Part shown: positions 25,754 to 38,214 of the stretch, one piece after another
Layout of the letters: every line of letters starts with the position of its first letter
How positions within the stretch are numbered: the stretch's first letter is position 1
From: Loxodes magnus
Lineage: Eukaryota; Ciliophora; Karyorelictea; Loxodida; Loxodidae
DNA length: 64,000 bases
Direction of reading: 5' to 3'
Assembly: GCA_946699065.1 (NCBI GenBank)
Contig: CAMPDV010000200.1
Coordinates: 310,001-374,000, forward strand
Made by a program: the position numbers and the translations under genes
The notes under the pieces: model-generated
Seen by the model: the letters and a program-made list of their open reading frames with translations, nothing else
What the model was told of the DNA's origin: nothing
Databases searched by the model: none

Positions 25754-27073
25754 ATGTCGCACATTGGAAATATGCGCTATAGATCTTCTCCTGCTTGGTC
25801 AATGGGGAATAGTATGCGAGGTAGAGCACTTACTAGTGCTAATTCACCTGGTCCTGGTACTTATCAATCGAAAGATATTAAATCAAAATAGATTTCTATT
25901 TAATTTGGAAGAGAACTGAGAAGCGATCTTGCTCTTAAGAATAATGCACCTGGTCCCGGTTAATATGATCACAGAAAATACATTGGCTAAGCTCCTGCTT
26001 TTACAATGATTCCTAGGAGAAAAAATGTTTTAGGTTTAGGAAAGGATGGACCAGGTCCAGGCTAATATGAATATTGTAATAAAACTTTACCAGATAGACC
26101 TAAATTTACGTTTGGATTAAAAACAGCTAAGGATTAGACAATTGATGTATTTGATAAAAATGTTCCAGGTCCTGGCACTTACACAATTAAAGAAGATTTG
26201 ATAAAAAACAAAATTGGTGCGAAATTTGGAAATTCTTAAAGAGATTCAATAAACAATTCACCAGAAAATCCTGGCCCCGGAAATTATAAATTTAAGTAAT
26301 ATATAGGATAAGGGCCTAAGTGAATGTTTGGATCTTCATAAAGCCGTCAAAATGAATTTAGATAATAAACTCCAGGTCCAGGATCTTATAAATTACCTGG
26401 AGCTTTTGATCTTGAAAAAGGAGTGTCTATAGCTCCAAGAAGACCTGCTGATGATATGAGGGAAAGGTCTAAAATACCAGGTCCAGGAACATATAGTATT
26501 AAAGGAGTTCAGTAAAAATAAAGTCCAAACTATAGTATTGGAACAAGTAAAAGACCTGATTTGAATTATGGAGAAAAAAATAGTCCAGGTCCTGCCTATT
26601 ACAATTATGATAAATTAAAAAACAATGCTGGAAAATGAGGATTTGGATCTAGCGAAAGAAATACCCTAAATAGACCAACAACATCACCAGGTCCCGGTGC
26701 TTATATTTCCAGTAAAATACTATTGGAAGGACCATAATTTTCAATTACTCCAAGAAGATAAGATTTAAGAATAGGATGCTAAACTCCAGGTCCTGGTACT
26801 TATTAATATAAGACTGATGTTTTTATGAATAAAGATCCAGCATGAGGAATGGGATCTCAAAAAAAAGATGGTCTGTATAAAAGATCAGAAAGTCCAGGAC
26901 CTGGCGCTTATTCCTTATAAGGCACATTTTAAGGCCCGAAATATCCATTCGGAACAAGTCCAAAATCCGAAAAAGCTCTTCTTGGCGAAGGAACAGGCCC
27001 TGGATAATATATAATTCCTAGTTCAGTAGCAGTAGTTCCTAGATATGCAATGGCACTTACATCAAGAATTTGA
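25754..27073 (+). CDS. SHIPPO/STPGR-repeat protein (ODF3/CIMAP-like)
   Basis: 439 residues, a single exon from the ATG at 25754 to TGA at 27071-27073. About twelve short repeats centred on PGPGxY occur roughly every 30-35 residues, for example SPGPGTY, APGPGQY, TPGPGSY and SPGPGAY. They alternate with FGxS/RRP-type segments (GLKTAKDQ, SIAPRRP). This is the hallmark of SHIPPO proteins such as ODF3/CIMAP, which bind inside or along axonemal and cortical microtubules. A ciliary microtubule role fits a ciliate. TGA is Trp in three repeat units at an equivalent place (GPKWMFG, GKWGFG, PAWGMG), strong internal evidence for the reassignment because the repeats align there. Confidence 0.93.
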
Positions 27074-27716
27074 TAATGCTTTTTAGTTATTATTTAACAT
27101 TTTATCTTTCTTATAGTTAGCAATTTCCATATAACTATCATATTTTCTTAATATCATATTCCCAAAAGAAATATTCTTATACTTCTCCTTCTTTAACATT
27201 TTTTATTATCAAATTATAAATAGAAACATTATTTAAACTAGCCATGCTATGTATAAAAAATGAAACTGATCTATAATGCTTATTTATTAATCTTAAGTAT
27301 AAAGATAAAATGCTCTATAATTATATCCTATCTTTTTAATATCTTGGTTAGTTTATAAATATCTTTGAATAATTTCTAAATTTTTAATCAATTGAAAGCT
27401 ATCATTTTAGTATTTGCATTTAATATACCTTTACAAACACTTAAACATACTAATATGTATAGCGGTTATGAAAGTGATAGAAGATGCTGGTAGATAATTG
27501 CTATTTTTTATTTATTAAGCACTAAAAATATTACAGTAGGTATTCATTACAATATAGGCTTTTAATTTTAAATATTTGCTTTTATAAACAATCAAGATAG
27601 ATGAAGCTTAAAATCACTAAGTTAATAGGAGAAATAAAGTTATTTTTGAGTTAATGATATAGAAGAGATACTTACTTTATTAGCTTATTCATTCCTTGTA
27701 TTTAATTGTTATTTCA
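27074..27716. other. Spacer, no gene recognised
   Basis: A+T-rich sequence between convergent 3' ends. Confidence 0.4.
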
Positions 27717-29124
27717 TCAATTAACTAGAATTTGTATAATTCCATTCATTCGTATCACTAGTAAAAATTACTGAATTTAACTCATTTACATCAGTTTAAT
27801 TTATAAATTTACTATCTATAATTCCAATTAGCTTTTTGCCTTGTGGTTAATATCTAAATAGGTTTTTTAGTAAGCATGAAGTGTCAACAGTTCTTAAATT
27901 AAAGAGATAATAGTAACTATTAAAGTAATATCAGTGCTTAATTATTCTAATCCTATAAAAGAATCAATTGAAATCAAAAATATTACAACACTCAAAATGC
28001 TTATTTTGTACTCCACTTTTAAGATTTTTATCTCTTTCTACAATTTTTACTTAAATAGATTTCAATAGAACTGAAGTTCCACTTCCTGCAAATTAGAAAA
28101 TTACCAGCTATCATTAATTTGGATGAATTCAAATTGGAATAAACAAATTGCATGTCATATTAACTGTTTGCTTTTTTGGCCCAGCCTCTAAATAAAAGAT
28201 TAACTTACCCTAAACTAAAACTCTATCATCTCCGTTATCAATAAACGTTAGTTTAATATCCACATAATCTTCAAGTAAAGCTTCTGAAGTTACATGCATA
28301 ATGAAGGTATTTCTTGCTTTTTGAAAAATTTGAATTCGCCGTTAGGGCCGATTGCGCTTCCGAATAATAGAAAAACTCTTTAGCTATCAGCTTCCTTTCT
28401 AATTTTGCAAATAACAGAATTTGAATCTATTTTTCTGAAGATCTTGTGATAATTCACAAGACTGAATCACTTACTAATCGAAAGCTTATTTTGCATTCAC
28501 AAGCCAAAGATCTGAGATATATTTCTTATTTAATTCTTAGAATCTAAGATCTTATTTAAAGTCCTCCTTTACTAGTAGCTCGTAGTAATGCTGGTTCTCA
28601 GGCACCTTTTACATAAGGAGCAGGTTCTTCACTATTTCCACCTGGTGAAAAGTTAGTAAAAATCCCAATTTTTTTAATTCACCTCCAACCTTAAAATTTT
28701 CAACTACCAAAGAAGCATTGATTTTATTCTTATCCTAATCAAATCATTATTTTTCATTTTATTTCTAATATATCAAAGGTTCTTTTTATCAATCTCTCTA
28801 TAAGCAAAGAATCATTTCTTAAGTACTACAATATTCTGACGCTGGATTGACAGATGTAAAATCCTACTCATTAGGGTTTTACCTAGAATGTAAAAATAAC
28901 TTTTAAACTGTATTATTTTATTAATTTAATATAGTAAATTCATCAAAACACCGCAATCTATAGGAAGCATAAAAAGAATGTTAGTTAACTAAGAAATCAA
29001 CTATATCTTAATGCTATTCTTATTTAACTTTATATTTGCATATTTCAATTTTTTTGAAAGTAATTTTAGTGTCGATCACTGGACTTCATTAAATTAGTGA
29101 TATAAAAATGGTATATATTATCAT
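27717..29124 (-). CDS. Spliced gene of unresolved structure, possible relative of the 22101 gene
   Basis: The minus strand is coding, but the exon model is only partly certain. The best start is ATG at 29124, with a first exon to about 28690. Confident introns are at 28188-28208 (21 nt) and 28086-28104 (19 nt). The gene ends in tandem TGA TGA at 27719-27714. The N-terminal part (ITFKKIEICKYKVKQEQHQD onward) could be PB1-like. Later segments include KEADSQRVFLLFGSAIGPNG, then VDIKLTFIDNGDD and EAGPKKQTVNMTC, which look like Ig-like beta strands. The middle (28330-28700) needs one to three further introns with several possible choices. The frames on either side of the A5 run at 28318-28322 do not join without a one-base change, so an assembly error or a real frameshift is possible. 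Confidence 0.5.
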
Positions 29125-30510
29125 TCAATAAATGGAAGGAAAAATGTTATATATCAAAATTTTGTATTACAAATATAGATATAAGACCATATAAGAGTAT
29201 TAAAGTATAGAATGAAAATAATTGCATATAACAAAGGTTATTATACTATTTCACAATATTTCAGTCAACTTACTATGTTTAACATTTAATCTCCTAAGGA
29301 ATATTTATCATTTACATATGATTGCTTACCTGTATTATCGAGAAGTTTGTAAAATCAACAGGAAGCAGTTATGATAATTAGATTTCTTTGGTTATTTAAT
29401 TTCACAAGTTTTATCATTTTCAATTATAATTATCTATCTAAGCCTTAGAATTGGTTTAAAGTATTAACTATCTTTTAAATTTGAATCTCTTTTTAAATTA
29501 GTGTATCTATATTTACTAGAAGTTCATTTTTTACCTCTTACTGCCAATAATAGAGAATTAGTTACAAATAATAGAATCCAAAATTAAAGCTATTTTAAGT
29601 TTATAGTATGACTCAAAAATATAAGAGTTCAGCTAATAATCTTACTTTAACTTCTGATGAACTATAAAGAATCGCAAAGCTAAACACTACTTATCTTAAG
29701 ACATTTATCTAAAACTAAGAAATAATGAAAGTTCCTTTCATTTAAAGTACATATAATAGTTACTCTTTATAATTATTAATGCATATTAAAAAGCTAAAAT
29801 ATATATTTCGATACAACGAAAATAGTATCTCACTATTAATAATTTGTAATGATGCTTTCTAGTTACTCAATTAGTTATTAGACATAGAATACTAACTTGC
29901 ATATATTATAAAAGTATTCTAATACTCTATAATCATAAATTTAGATATTAAAGAAGGAAAAATAATAAATTATAAGGCAATTTATTTTAATTCTTTTGAA
30001 GGAAAATTTTATTATTTATACTACTCATCTTTTAGTATATTATAAAACTGATTTTAAGTTTATAGTATAAGCTTTAATATACTTATATCTTATATTTTCT
30101 TTATAGCATTATTTATAAAACTAGGAATAAATTAGTTTTAAGCTATTTATGTCTTTGATAAACTGCTTATGTATAAATAACGCACTTTTAGGATTTCATA
30201 CTTTATTAGTCTTAATCTACATTTTATAAATTGGTGTTCTGAATCTCTACTTTTATATACAGTCTTATGGATTCCTAATTTAAGATCTTAACCTCATTTA
30301 TTTAAACCTTTTTTACTCCTATAGAACTAATTCAAATAAGAAGCTTTCATATAAAAATTAAATAATTTAAAGTTAGCATTGAGTTGTGAGAGAAGAATCG
30401 ACAGTAAATTAAAAAAGAGAAAGGTGTATATGCTTATAGATTGTATAAGTATAAGGATATAGAACTAAACATTAAAATGATTAAATTTAAATAATTAAAA
30501 CTAAAAGGCT
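29125..30510. other. Spacer, no gene recognised
   Basis: A+T-rich intergenic DNA between divergent genes; no supported frame. Confidence 0.45.
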
Positions 30511-31400
30511 ATGGAAACTGATATTAAAAGCTATTTAATATTTTTGATTGTTGTATTCTACTTTGCTACCTAAGTTTCAGAGAGAATCGCCTAACTATTT
30601 GTGTTTTTGTATTATAATAATGAATGTAACGGAAATCTGTTGACCTGGAACTGGTTTTATTTTTGATTTTCTATGATTTAATGCTTTCTTTTCATTGCAA
30701 CATGAAATAGACCTAACAAAATTAAGTTCCTCTAAATATGAAACATTCTCAAATTTTTATGAATTACTTTAGGAATTTTTTGGACATGATTAGACAATCA
30801 CGATTGCTATTAAGAAGCATTTCAGCTTTATTTTTTAACAGAGATTTAGATACTTTTATTTGCTAGTAAGATAGTAGGATCCATTTTAATTACATGCAGT
30901 ATACTAGGTTGCTTCATAATCAAAAAGATAGTTAATGGAGAAGACATATTATATAGCAGGTTAGACATATGAATTTAATATTTTTGAGTTATTTCATTTT
31001 TTCTAATTTTGTCATCATTCATTAGAATGTTTTTAATTTTCTTTAATGGATATATTTTATATAATAAAGCTTCATTGATATGTTAAATTATCTCAATTCA
31101 ATTTAATATTTAATCATTTTATTACATATAAGCAGCTTTATGCTTTTAATTGGATTTATATATCTTGGCTGATTAAAAAATATAGAATATTCAACCTTTT
31201 ATCTTTAGTATAACAAAGAAAATTAAAAAATTACTAGTTTAAATGAATAACTATTGGATCAAACTTCTGAAGATTCTATTGAGTTAAACCCCTAAGTAAC
31301 TTATTATGAACTTAATGATTAACTCTTTTGTTGCTTTGGGTTTTCATTCTAAGTTTCATTTGTTTGGTATCTATAGTTTTCTTATTCTAAAACATCTTGA
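30511..31400 (+). CDS. Multi-pass membrane protein, unknown function
   Basis: About 282 residues from the ATG at 30511 to TGA at 31398-31400. A 41-nt intron at 31029-31069 is assumed; it restores frame, but the donor (GTTTTT) is poor, so this junction is tentative. Five or six hydrophobic segments are seen: about 8-25, 47-66, 78-95, 108-150 (two), 160-180, and then SSFMLLIGFIYLGWL after the intron. A polar tail with TSEDSIELNPQ and ELNDQ follows. More than ten TGA codons are Trp, mainly inside helices. No family is recognised. The last 142 bp lie antisense to the end of the next gene. Confidence 0.6.
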
Positions 31401-33655
31401 CTTTACTTTCTACTGTGACTTTATGTATTGTATTGTTGATATTTTATACTAGAGATAATAGGAACGTTAGGAACTATCAGATTTTACTATTCAAGTATTC
31501 TTGGATCAATATCTAGCTTATATTGATATATTGCATTTTAAGATATATTATTTGAATGATAAAATTGTTGGATTTGAACTCGGGGCTATAAAGTATTCCT
31601 AAATACTTTTTTCTGAACTAAATTGCTTTTCTTTTTATTCTTTGGCTAATTTGATTAAACATTAATTTTCTACTACTAATTCATACTATCAGTCAATATG
31701 TCACCACCTTTACTTCTATTTGATCATGGTCTAGGAGATTCTTAAGACTATTCTGAAACGATTTACTATTGAGGTTAATTATATCTATATTAAACTCTAT
31801 TTATCTGCTTTTGCTGATATATTTCATTATTCATCTTTTATTTGTACTCTTCTTCTTCAAACTTTGGAGAAAGCTATCCACTATGTTGAGACTAGGCTGA
31901 AGTATCTTAAAATTCGTTTCTTTTAGCATTGAAGGTGCTACTTAAATCACTTTGTTGAATGTTATATGAATTGTCTGGATACAAATAAATGTGCTATTTA
32001 TTAACTTATTAATAGAAGCTCTCATCGTTCTTGGTAGACTCAGAATATACTTGCTTTTAAGAATAATAGTAAGGTGAAGAATGTGAAGGTCTTATATGAG
32101 TGGCACTAGCAGGTCTAGTACCAGTTATTTCAAGTTAAGCTTAATCAATCATTTTATCTTTAACTCTTTACTTTAGCTATAAGTTAGATTGCTTAATCAG
32201 ATTACCAAATGTCTAAGGCTTTTTTAAAGAGTCAAGTTTTTTCCCTTTTTGTCTCTATTTCATTTTATTATAGTTCTAATAATCAACAGAAGATAGCTCA
32301 GACTCAGAATACGATCTTTCACTAATCTCTTTTATTTAATTTGAAGTGTTGTAAGTATAAGCTATATTTAAAAGATGCATTTATTATTACTCAATTTAGA
32401 GATCAGTAATTTGCTCATTTTATATGCTTTACTAGCTCTAGTTTAAAGATTAATCCTATTATTAATTTTCTTTTATACTCCTTCCTTTAATACCTGGAAA
32501 TTATTACTCCAATTCTTATCGCACAGATAAGTTTCTTACGTTTTATAAAACATAATTAGGCGAAGGTTGAGTGGGAATTTTAGGTGGTCTCCCATTATTT
32601 TTCTTATCCTTATTATGAAAATAGTCTTCTTTCTAACTAAAATCTTACTCATCCTAGTATAGTTTATTTTACTTATCGTATGGCTAAAACTATCCATATT
32701 AGTCTTTTTCTTAATTAGGATTTGTTAATACTGCTGATTGAGGTCTATATCTTCTAAATTGTGTTTTAGACCGTATTGGAGCAGTTCCAGGTCTTTTTAA
32801 TAATTATTTTCTAGTTTAGTTTTCATTATGCTCTATTTATAGCAATATATTACACGCACTATTTGGATTCATTTAAGCTTGCGCTTCTATGAATTTTTCT
32901 AAAGATTTAGTTTAGCGTATTTTTGCAATGTCTTATTTATTGAAGGTTTGTAATTGATTTAAAGCTTCTTACTGCTTTTTAGAAATCTACTCATACTAGC
33001 TTTACTCATTTAGTCTCATTTTAAGAACCTCTTATTTTACTTCTTTAAATCCTTTTTTATTTATTGCTATTTTTGGTTAAAAGACCTAATCATTTTTCTA
33101 AGGACATCTAGAAAAGTTAGGAATGTTTTTCCCAAAATTAGAAACCAGCGAAGTTTTATATTTAGATGCATTTTCAGGTTTTTTAATTTTGAAAGTTTTA
33201 TAAGTATTTTATCAAGCTTAAACTTAATCCTGTATTTGCTACATACCAATAGCGTTTCTTTCTTCTCCAATGTTACTAAAAAATTTGCTCTTTACTTCAG
33301 CTTGCATTTACATATGCTTAAGCAAATTTTCTTACATCTTTTATCATTCCTCTGTTTTTGGAACGTCATTCTAGCCATTAAAAAATTTATTTCTACTAGC
33401 TGTGTTTGATCTATCTAATAAGTCTTACTTGACCCTTAAAGCTTCTTTATACAATCTATCATGTACTTTCGATCTTGTTTTCGAAATTCCACTAGCATTT
33501 TTTAAATAAGACTTTTTGTTTTAGATGTTCAGATTATAATGAGATTGCTTCTAATCATCTTGCAGGAGTTAGTTTTACTAAACGAAGTTATCGAAAGTTA
33601 AATTGAGTGGAGTTTCAATTTAGCTTTTATTTTTCTATTATTCAGCAGCTTCCAT
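31259..33655 (-). CDS. Large Q/N/S-rich protein, mostly disordered, unknown function
   Basis: 798 residues, a single exon from the ATG at 33655 to TGA at 31261-31259 (799 codons exactly). Near the N-terminus is RSKVHDRLYKEA (about 62-73), a motif that recurs in large protist cytoskeletal proteins. A helical K/Q-rich region to about 250 follows. The rest is disordered, with PGTAPIRSKTQ, RPASATHIRPS and long Q/N/S stretches. No enzyme motif or membrane segment is present. The opposite strand of this interval reads as an unbroken Leu/Ile/Phe-rich frame, which is only its antisense shadow. Function unknown; a cytoskeletal or basal-body scaffold is a guess from the motif. Confidence 0.8.
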
Positions 33656-35723
33656 TTTTAGAATTTAGAAATAGGATAATATTTAAAACTATATACCTTA
33701 TAACCTTTCCTGCCTATTATCTCTTTAACTATCTTAATAATCGTCTATCTGCTAACCTTATTTAGCTGTGAGATCTTTGTACTTTACTCTTCTCAATTAT
33801 AGCTTTCTTAAAGACTGTAAGAGTTATAATGATGAATTAACTTTAGAGTAAGTGATAGTAAAAGAATAATAAGCTAAAATGAAGGTAGATGTATATAAAA
33901 GCTATTAGTTGCTAATATAAAGCAAAGGATTAGATCACATAAGAAAGGCTATATAGATAAAGTCTTACACAAGCATAACGAGAAGCTAAGCATTCTTGCT
34001 TAAGTTTAATTATGTAAATTAGTATATTTAATGCTATTCTATTCTTACCTATTTCATATTAACTTACTGATCAGTAAATTATATCAACTAGATTGATTCA
34101 AGCAATTAAAGCTTAATAGAAATGCTAAATTAATAAAGGTAAAAATAAAATAAATAGCTTAAAATAACTCTATAGTAGAGATATATCAGATTGCTTTTAA
34201 TTATAAGGGTATTTTTAAAGCTAGATCTATTATAAGCAAAAGTAATAACTGCTAGTTTTAATGATTAAGTATAGTAGTTTTATTATAAAAGCATAAATAT
34301 ATCTTTGATAGACTTAATCGCTCCTAAAATATTAGAAGCATTTCCTATGTTTCTTAAAATAGCTTGAGAATAAATTCATTTTAACCAAAATAATTACAAA
34401 ATCAAGAAAGGCTTAGTATTTATAATGTAAGCAAATATATCCAAACTATATATTCTGGTACTTATTTAGCCCTAGGATTAATGTCAATATCAAACCTAGT
34501 TGCTAACTAGATTGGCATTAAAAACTATAAGAAGCATTCCATTGAAATATTTTTGATAGTAATCCAGTTGCTTAGAAAAGGGTAAATAATCTAAATTATT
34601 CCATCTAGAACTGGAATAAAATGATAGTATAATTAGTTAAAATTAATATAATGGCCTTTCATAATGCTTTACTATTACTTCCATGAGCATTTTATCTAAT
34701 CATCAAAAATTCTTTAAATAAAATAAGTTTGAGTACTTTCCTCAAAATATAACTATCATTTAAATGCTATTTCCTCCTAAGACTAAAATAAGCATTTATT
34801 ATTATTTTTCTAGGACTTTGCATGTGTAAATAATTTGGATATTATTATCTCAGTCTAATTAGTTTAAGAGCTATATATCAATCTAATTTTTTCTACTTAT
34901 TCCATTATTTTTATCTGCCTTAATGTTAATTTTAAGCAACTTTTGCTTAAAATTATATATTAAAGAGAAAAAGGATACTCTTCTAGCTTCTTTGATAATA
35001 AGCATAAAACTGAATTTTATTTTTTATTTCTGGAATAGTAAAATTGGTGCATTATGTTACTTTGTCTGAAATCCTAATAAAACCCTTAATTTAATAATTA
35101 CTTGAAGTTCCTGAATACGTTTTACTATATAAGTATAATCACTATTTTGCTAAGTTCACTAGTATCAAAATAGTAAGGCTCATCTTAATCCTTTAAAGCA
35201 TAAATAGATTAACTTGAAGTCATAAGATACAATAGGATAAGGAAAATTATTAAATCAAACTTCTAACTTCTTTTGCTTATAAAGTCCTAAGTTATAAAAT
35301 AAAGAGATACTAGCACGTAGTTTAACTTATTCTATAAATGTAGCTGCATAACAGTGTAAGAAGCTTCTTTTAAAATAGGTAAATCTACTATTCATATACA
35401 AAAACTATAGCGATAGATTAAGCAAATTCCTTCATTGAGTATAAATATATAGATGCTTTAATCGCTAAATGGAGTTAACTTTGTACAATATCAAAGGTAC
35501 CATAAAGTAAAGTAATGCTAGGAATTATTATAGCTAAAATAAAGCCTTTAATTTATAAGTATCGCTAGGATTAATTTTCATTTGTAAAACTTAAATTATT
35601 ATCTAGTAATCTAGCATAAATTAAGAATATAGCAACTATGAAGTAAATAGGTAGGCTAAAGATATATGAAGCTAAAATAGAGAATATCGATGATTTTTTA
35701 ATTAAAGCATTAAGCTACAACAT
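33656..35723. other. Long spacer, no gene recognised
   Basis: Very A+T-rich, with recurrent TTAAAAGC/GCTTTTAA words but no supported gene. Confidence 0.4.
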
Positions 35724-37658
35724 TTAAAAGGAAAATCTAAAATGATATATTAAAAATTAAGAAGAATAAAAGATACCAAGAAATCAAATGCTTTGCAAAC
35801 ACTATAAGCCTTTATCTAGGCAATAGATTTATACTATAACTGCCAAGATATAAAAAAGAATGATCCTATTAACGAATAAAATATATAAGAGGTTGATTTT
35901 CCCTGAGTATAATATAAACTACTTATTTTAAAATAAACTTTGTGCTATTTTCCAAAATATTAAGACAACTTAACAAATACAAAAGAGTGAATTTCTGAAT
36001 ATACAGAACTAATCCAGAGAAAAGTAAAAAGAAGGAAAAAGAATTAGTACGACATAGTATGTTTATATTTTCATAGCATATGATATTTTACAAATAGATT
36101 AATACAATAATCATATTAATGCTAAGTATAATACTTAGTCCCATTTATATCATAGTTATTGAGCATCCTTAGTTTAGACATTTTAAGAGATTAATAATTG
36201 CCTAACAGGTTGTGACTATACAGAAGATGAAAAATGAAAATAAGACTGGTTAGTAATATAGATACTTTAAATGGTTAGTTATTAGGATATGTTATCTAAA
36301 TTTGGTGCTATATGTTTTTGTAATTTCTGGTAAATCAGATAAGATAAGCATATCTAAAATACTACAAAAATTTATAATCTTCATTAAGGAACTATTTAAG
36401 AAAACGAAGTTTAAATTATTATAACTATCAATTATTTAAATTTTAAGTAAGGTAAAGGTAATAATCTTTGGTAGATTCAAGATTGTCTAGATCTTAAGTA
36501 TTCATCTAGATAAGCTTTAGATACTCAATTCGAGATTATTATTTATTCCTTATCTTCTCTTATTAACTGAAGGTATAAAACTTAAGTTAAGTAAATTCGA
36601 TTTGAATAAAGTTTTATAATAGATAAAAGCAGAATCAAGTTAGAATGAGATGATTAGAAAAGTTTAAAATATTAGAAAGAAATTAGCCTTAAGGCTATCA
36701 GATAAATGGGAAATGATATTTATGGTGAAAATACTGAAAATAAAGCAGCTTTCTAGTTCCTATTTATTTTTAAACTTTATCTAAGGTATTAAACTTAAAA
36801 AATTCAGTCTACCTCTACTATGATTTTGATTACCTTTAAAAATACATTTTATGTTCCTTTATTTTAGCAATAAAATGCTTAAAATTTATTGATAAAACAA
36901 CAAAGACTGACTCGTAAATATGCAATAAAATAAAAAGCCAAGGGCATTAAAATTATTTTACTAGCAAGCTAATATTTAAGAATAGACTGCAGAATTAGCA
37001 CCAAGTGGTGTAGAATAAGTAAGATATTGAATAAAAATAGCTAGACTTTAGAAATTTAGTTTTATCAGATTATTAATTAGCTTGTAACTGATACTAGAAG
37101 TTTAACTTGGGTATATGGGGATCTTTATGATGTAACTATATAAAATAAAGAAAAAATTATTAATTTGATATATTAGCTTACTAGAGAAAAAGTTAGTTAT
37201 ATTTAAATGGAATCATTCCTTAGAATATACTTTTTACTTTTTATTGCATTCCCACAAGAATTTCATTCAAGTATTTAGAGCTTTTGAAAAAGGAAATGAT
37301 TTTTGATATAGAAATAATACCAAAAAAACAAAATAAAGTACTAAAGTTATTTAATGATTATGAATTTAAGAAATATTGTATAAATAAAGTCTTTAAGTAC
37401 ACTTAGCAAGCAGTGAATTTACTTAAGTATTGTAATTTTGAAATTGACAAGATCATAAAAAGTTCAGTTTAGCAAAACTCTTAAAATTTATGCAATATAC
37501 TCAACTGTCACTTTGTAAGCTTTCACAAAAGCTAAATAAATAAATACTTAAAAAAGCTTTATGACTATATAGAAGAAGAATAAGGAGAAGAAAGCAGAAT
37601 GTAATAGTATAAATACTAAAGTTAGGTAAATATAGTCACTTTAACTAACGAAATGTGA
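35724..37658 (+). CDS. Possible gene: long open frame with weak coding bias
   Basis: One plus-strand frame stays plausible from about 35724 to 37220 with five TGA codons. It then joins, through a possible 32-nt intron at 37207-37238, to a frame that is open to TGA at 37656-37658. An in-frame ATG at 36706 gives exactly 307 codons. G is enriched at codon position 1, as in the sure genes. Readable stretches include DYTEDEKWKQDW, TRSLTWVYGDLYDVT and KKLYDYIEEEQGEES. No family is recognised, and TGA spacing alone cannot separate coding from spacer in this code. It could equally be a decayed gene. Treat boundaries as approximate. Confidence 0.33.
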
Positions 37659-38214
37659 ATTTAATCATTTTCATGGATAGATTATCCCACATCTTACTTA
37701 TAAGTAATTTCTATATAATTAATGGGAGGGGGTATCTAAATAATGTACAAGTCCACTAATACAAAAATTGTACTTTTAATAAGTCACTTCATTCAGTAGT
37801 TGTCATTATTTAAAGTTATGTAGTATCTTATATTAGATTTAAACTAATTGAAAAATGCTTGATTAAGATAATTGTGTAAGCTCTAATAAAAAATTATGGA
37901 TAAAGTTAAACATTACTAGAAGCGAATTAATTAGAGAAGTTTAAAAGAAGATAAACTATATAGCAATGCTTAAAGAAAATTGTTAGCTTGATAAAAGTAT
38001 CGCTTTTAAAATAAGTAGGAGAAATATCTTGGAGAGAGTAAAGAGACTTAAGTATACTTAATTGTGAAGCAACCGTAATTATAAAATTTATGATGAATTA
38101 AATTCAGAATAAAGCTAAAATAACGGATATTAAAACCAGAAAATAGGAATTGAGATGAAAACATTTTGCTTTCTAGTTTATATATTAGCATATTTTACTT
38201 TTTCTTTATAATAA

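Noticed and set aside
31200-33800. Long plus-strand Leu/Ile/Phe-rich open frame resembling a giant membrane protein
   Set aside because: It is the antisense of the Q/N/S-rich minus-strand gene, which has a proper ATG, exact codon count and TGA stop.
38155-38214. Hydrophobic leader upstream of the Myb-like protein as a signal peptide
   Set aside because: An in-frame internal ATG gives a normal nuclear protein; the leader is A+T-rich like the spacer.
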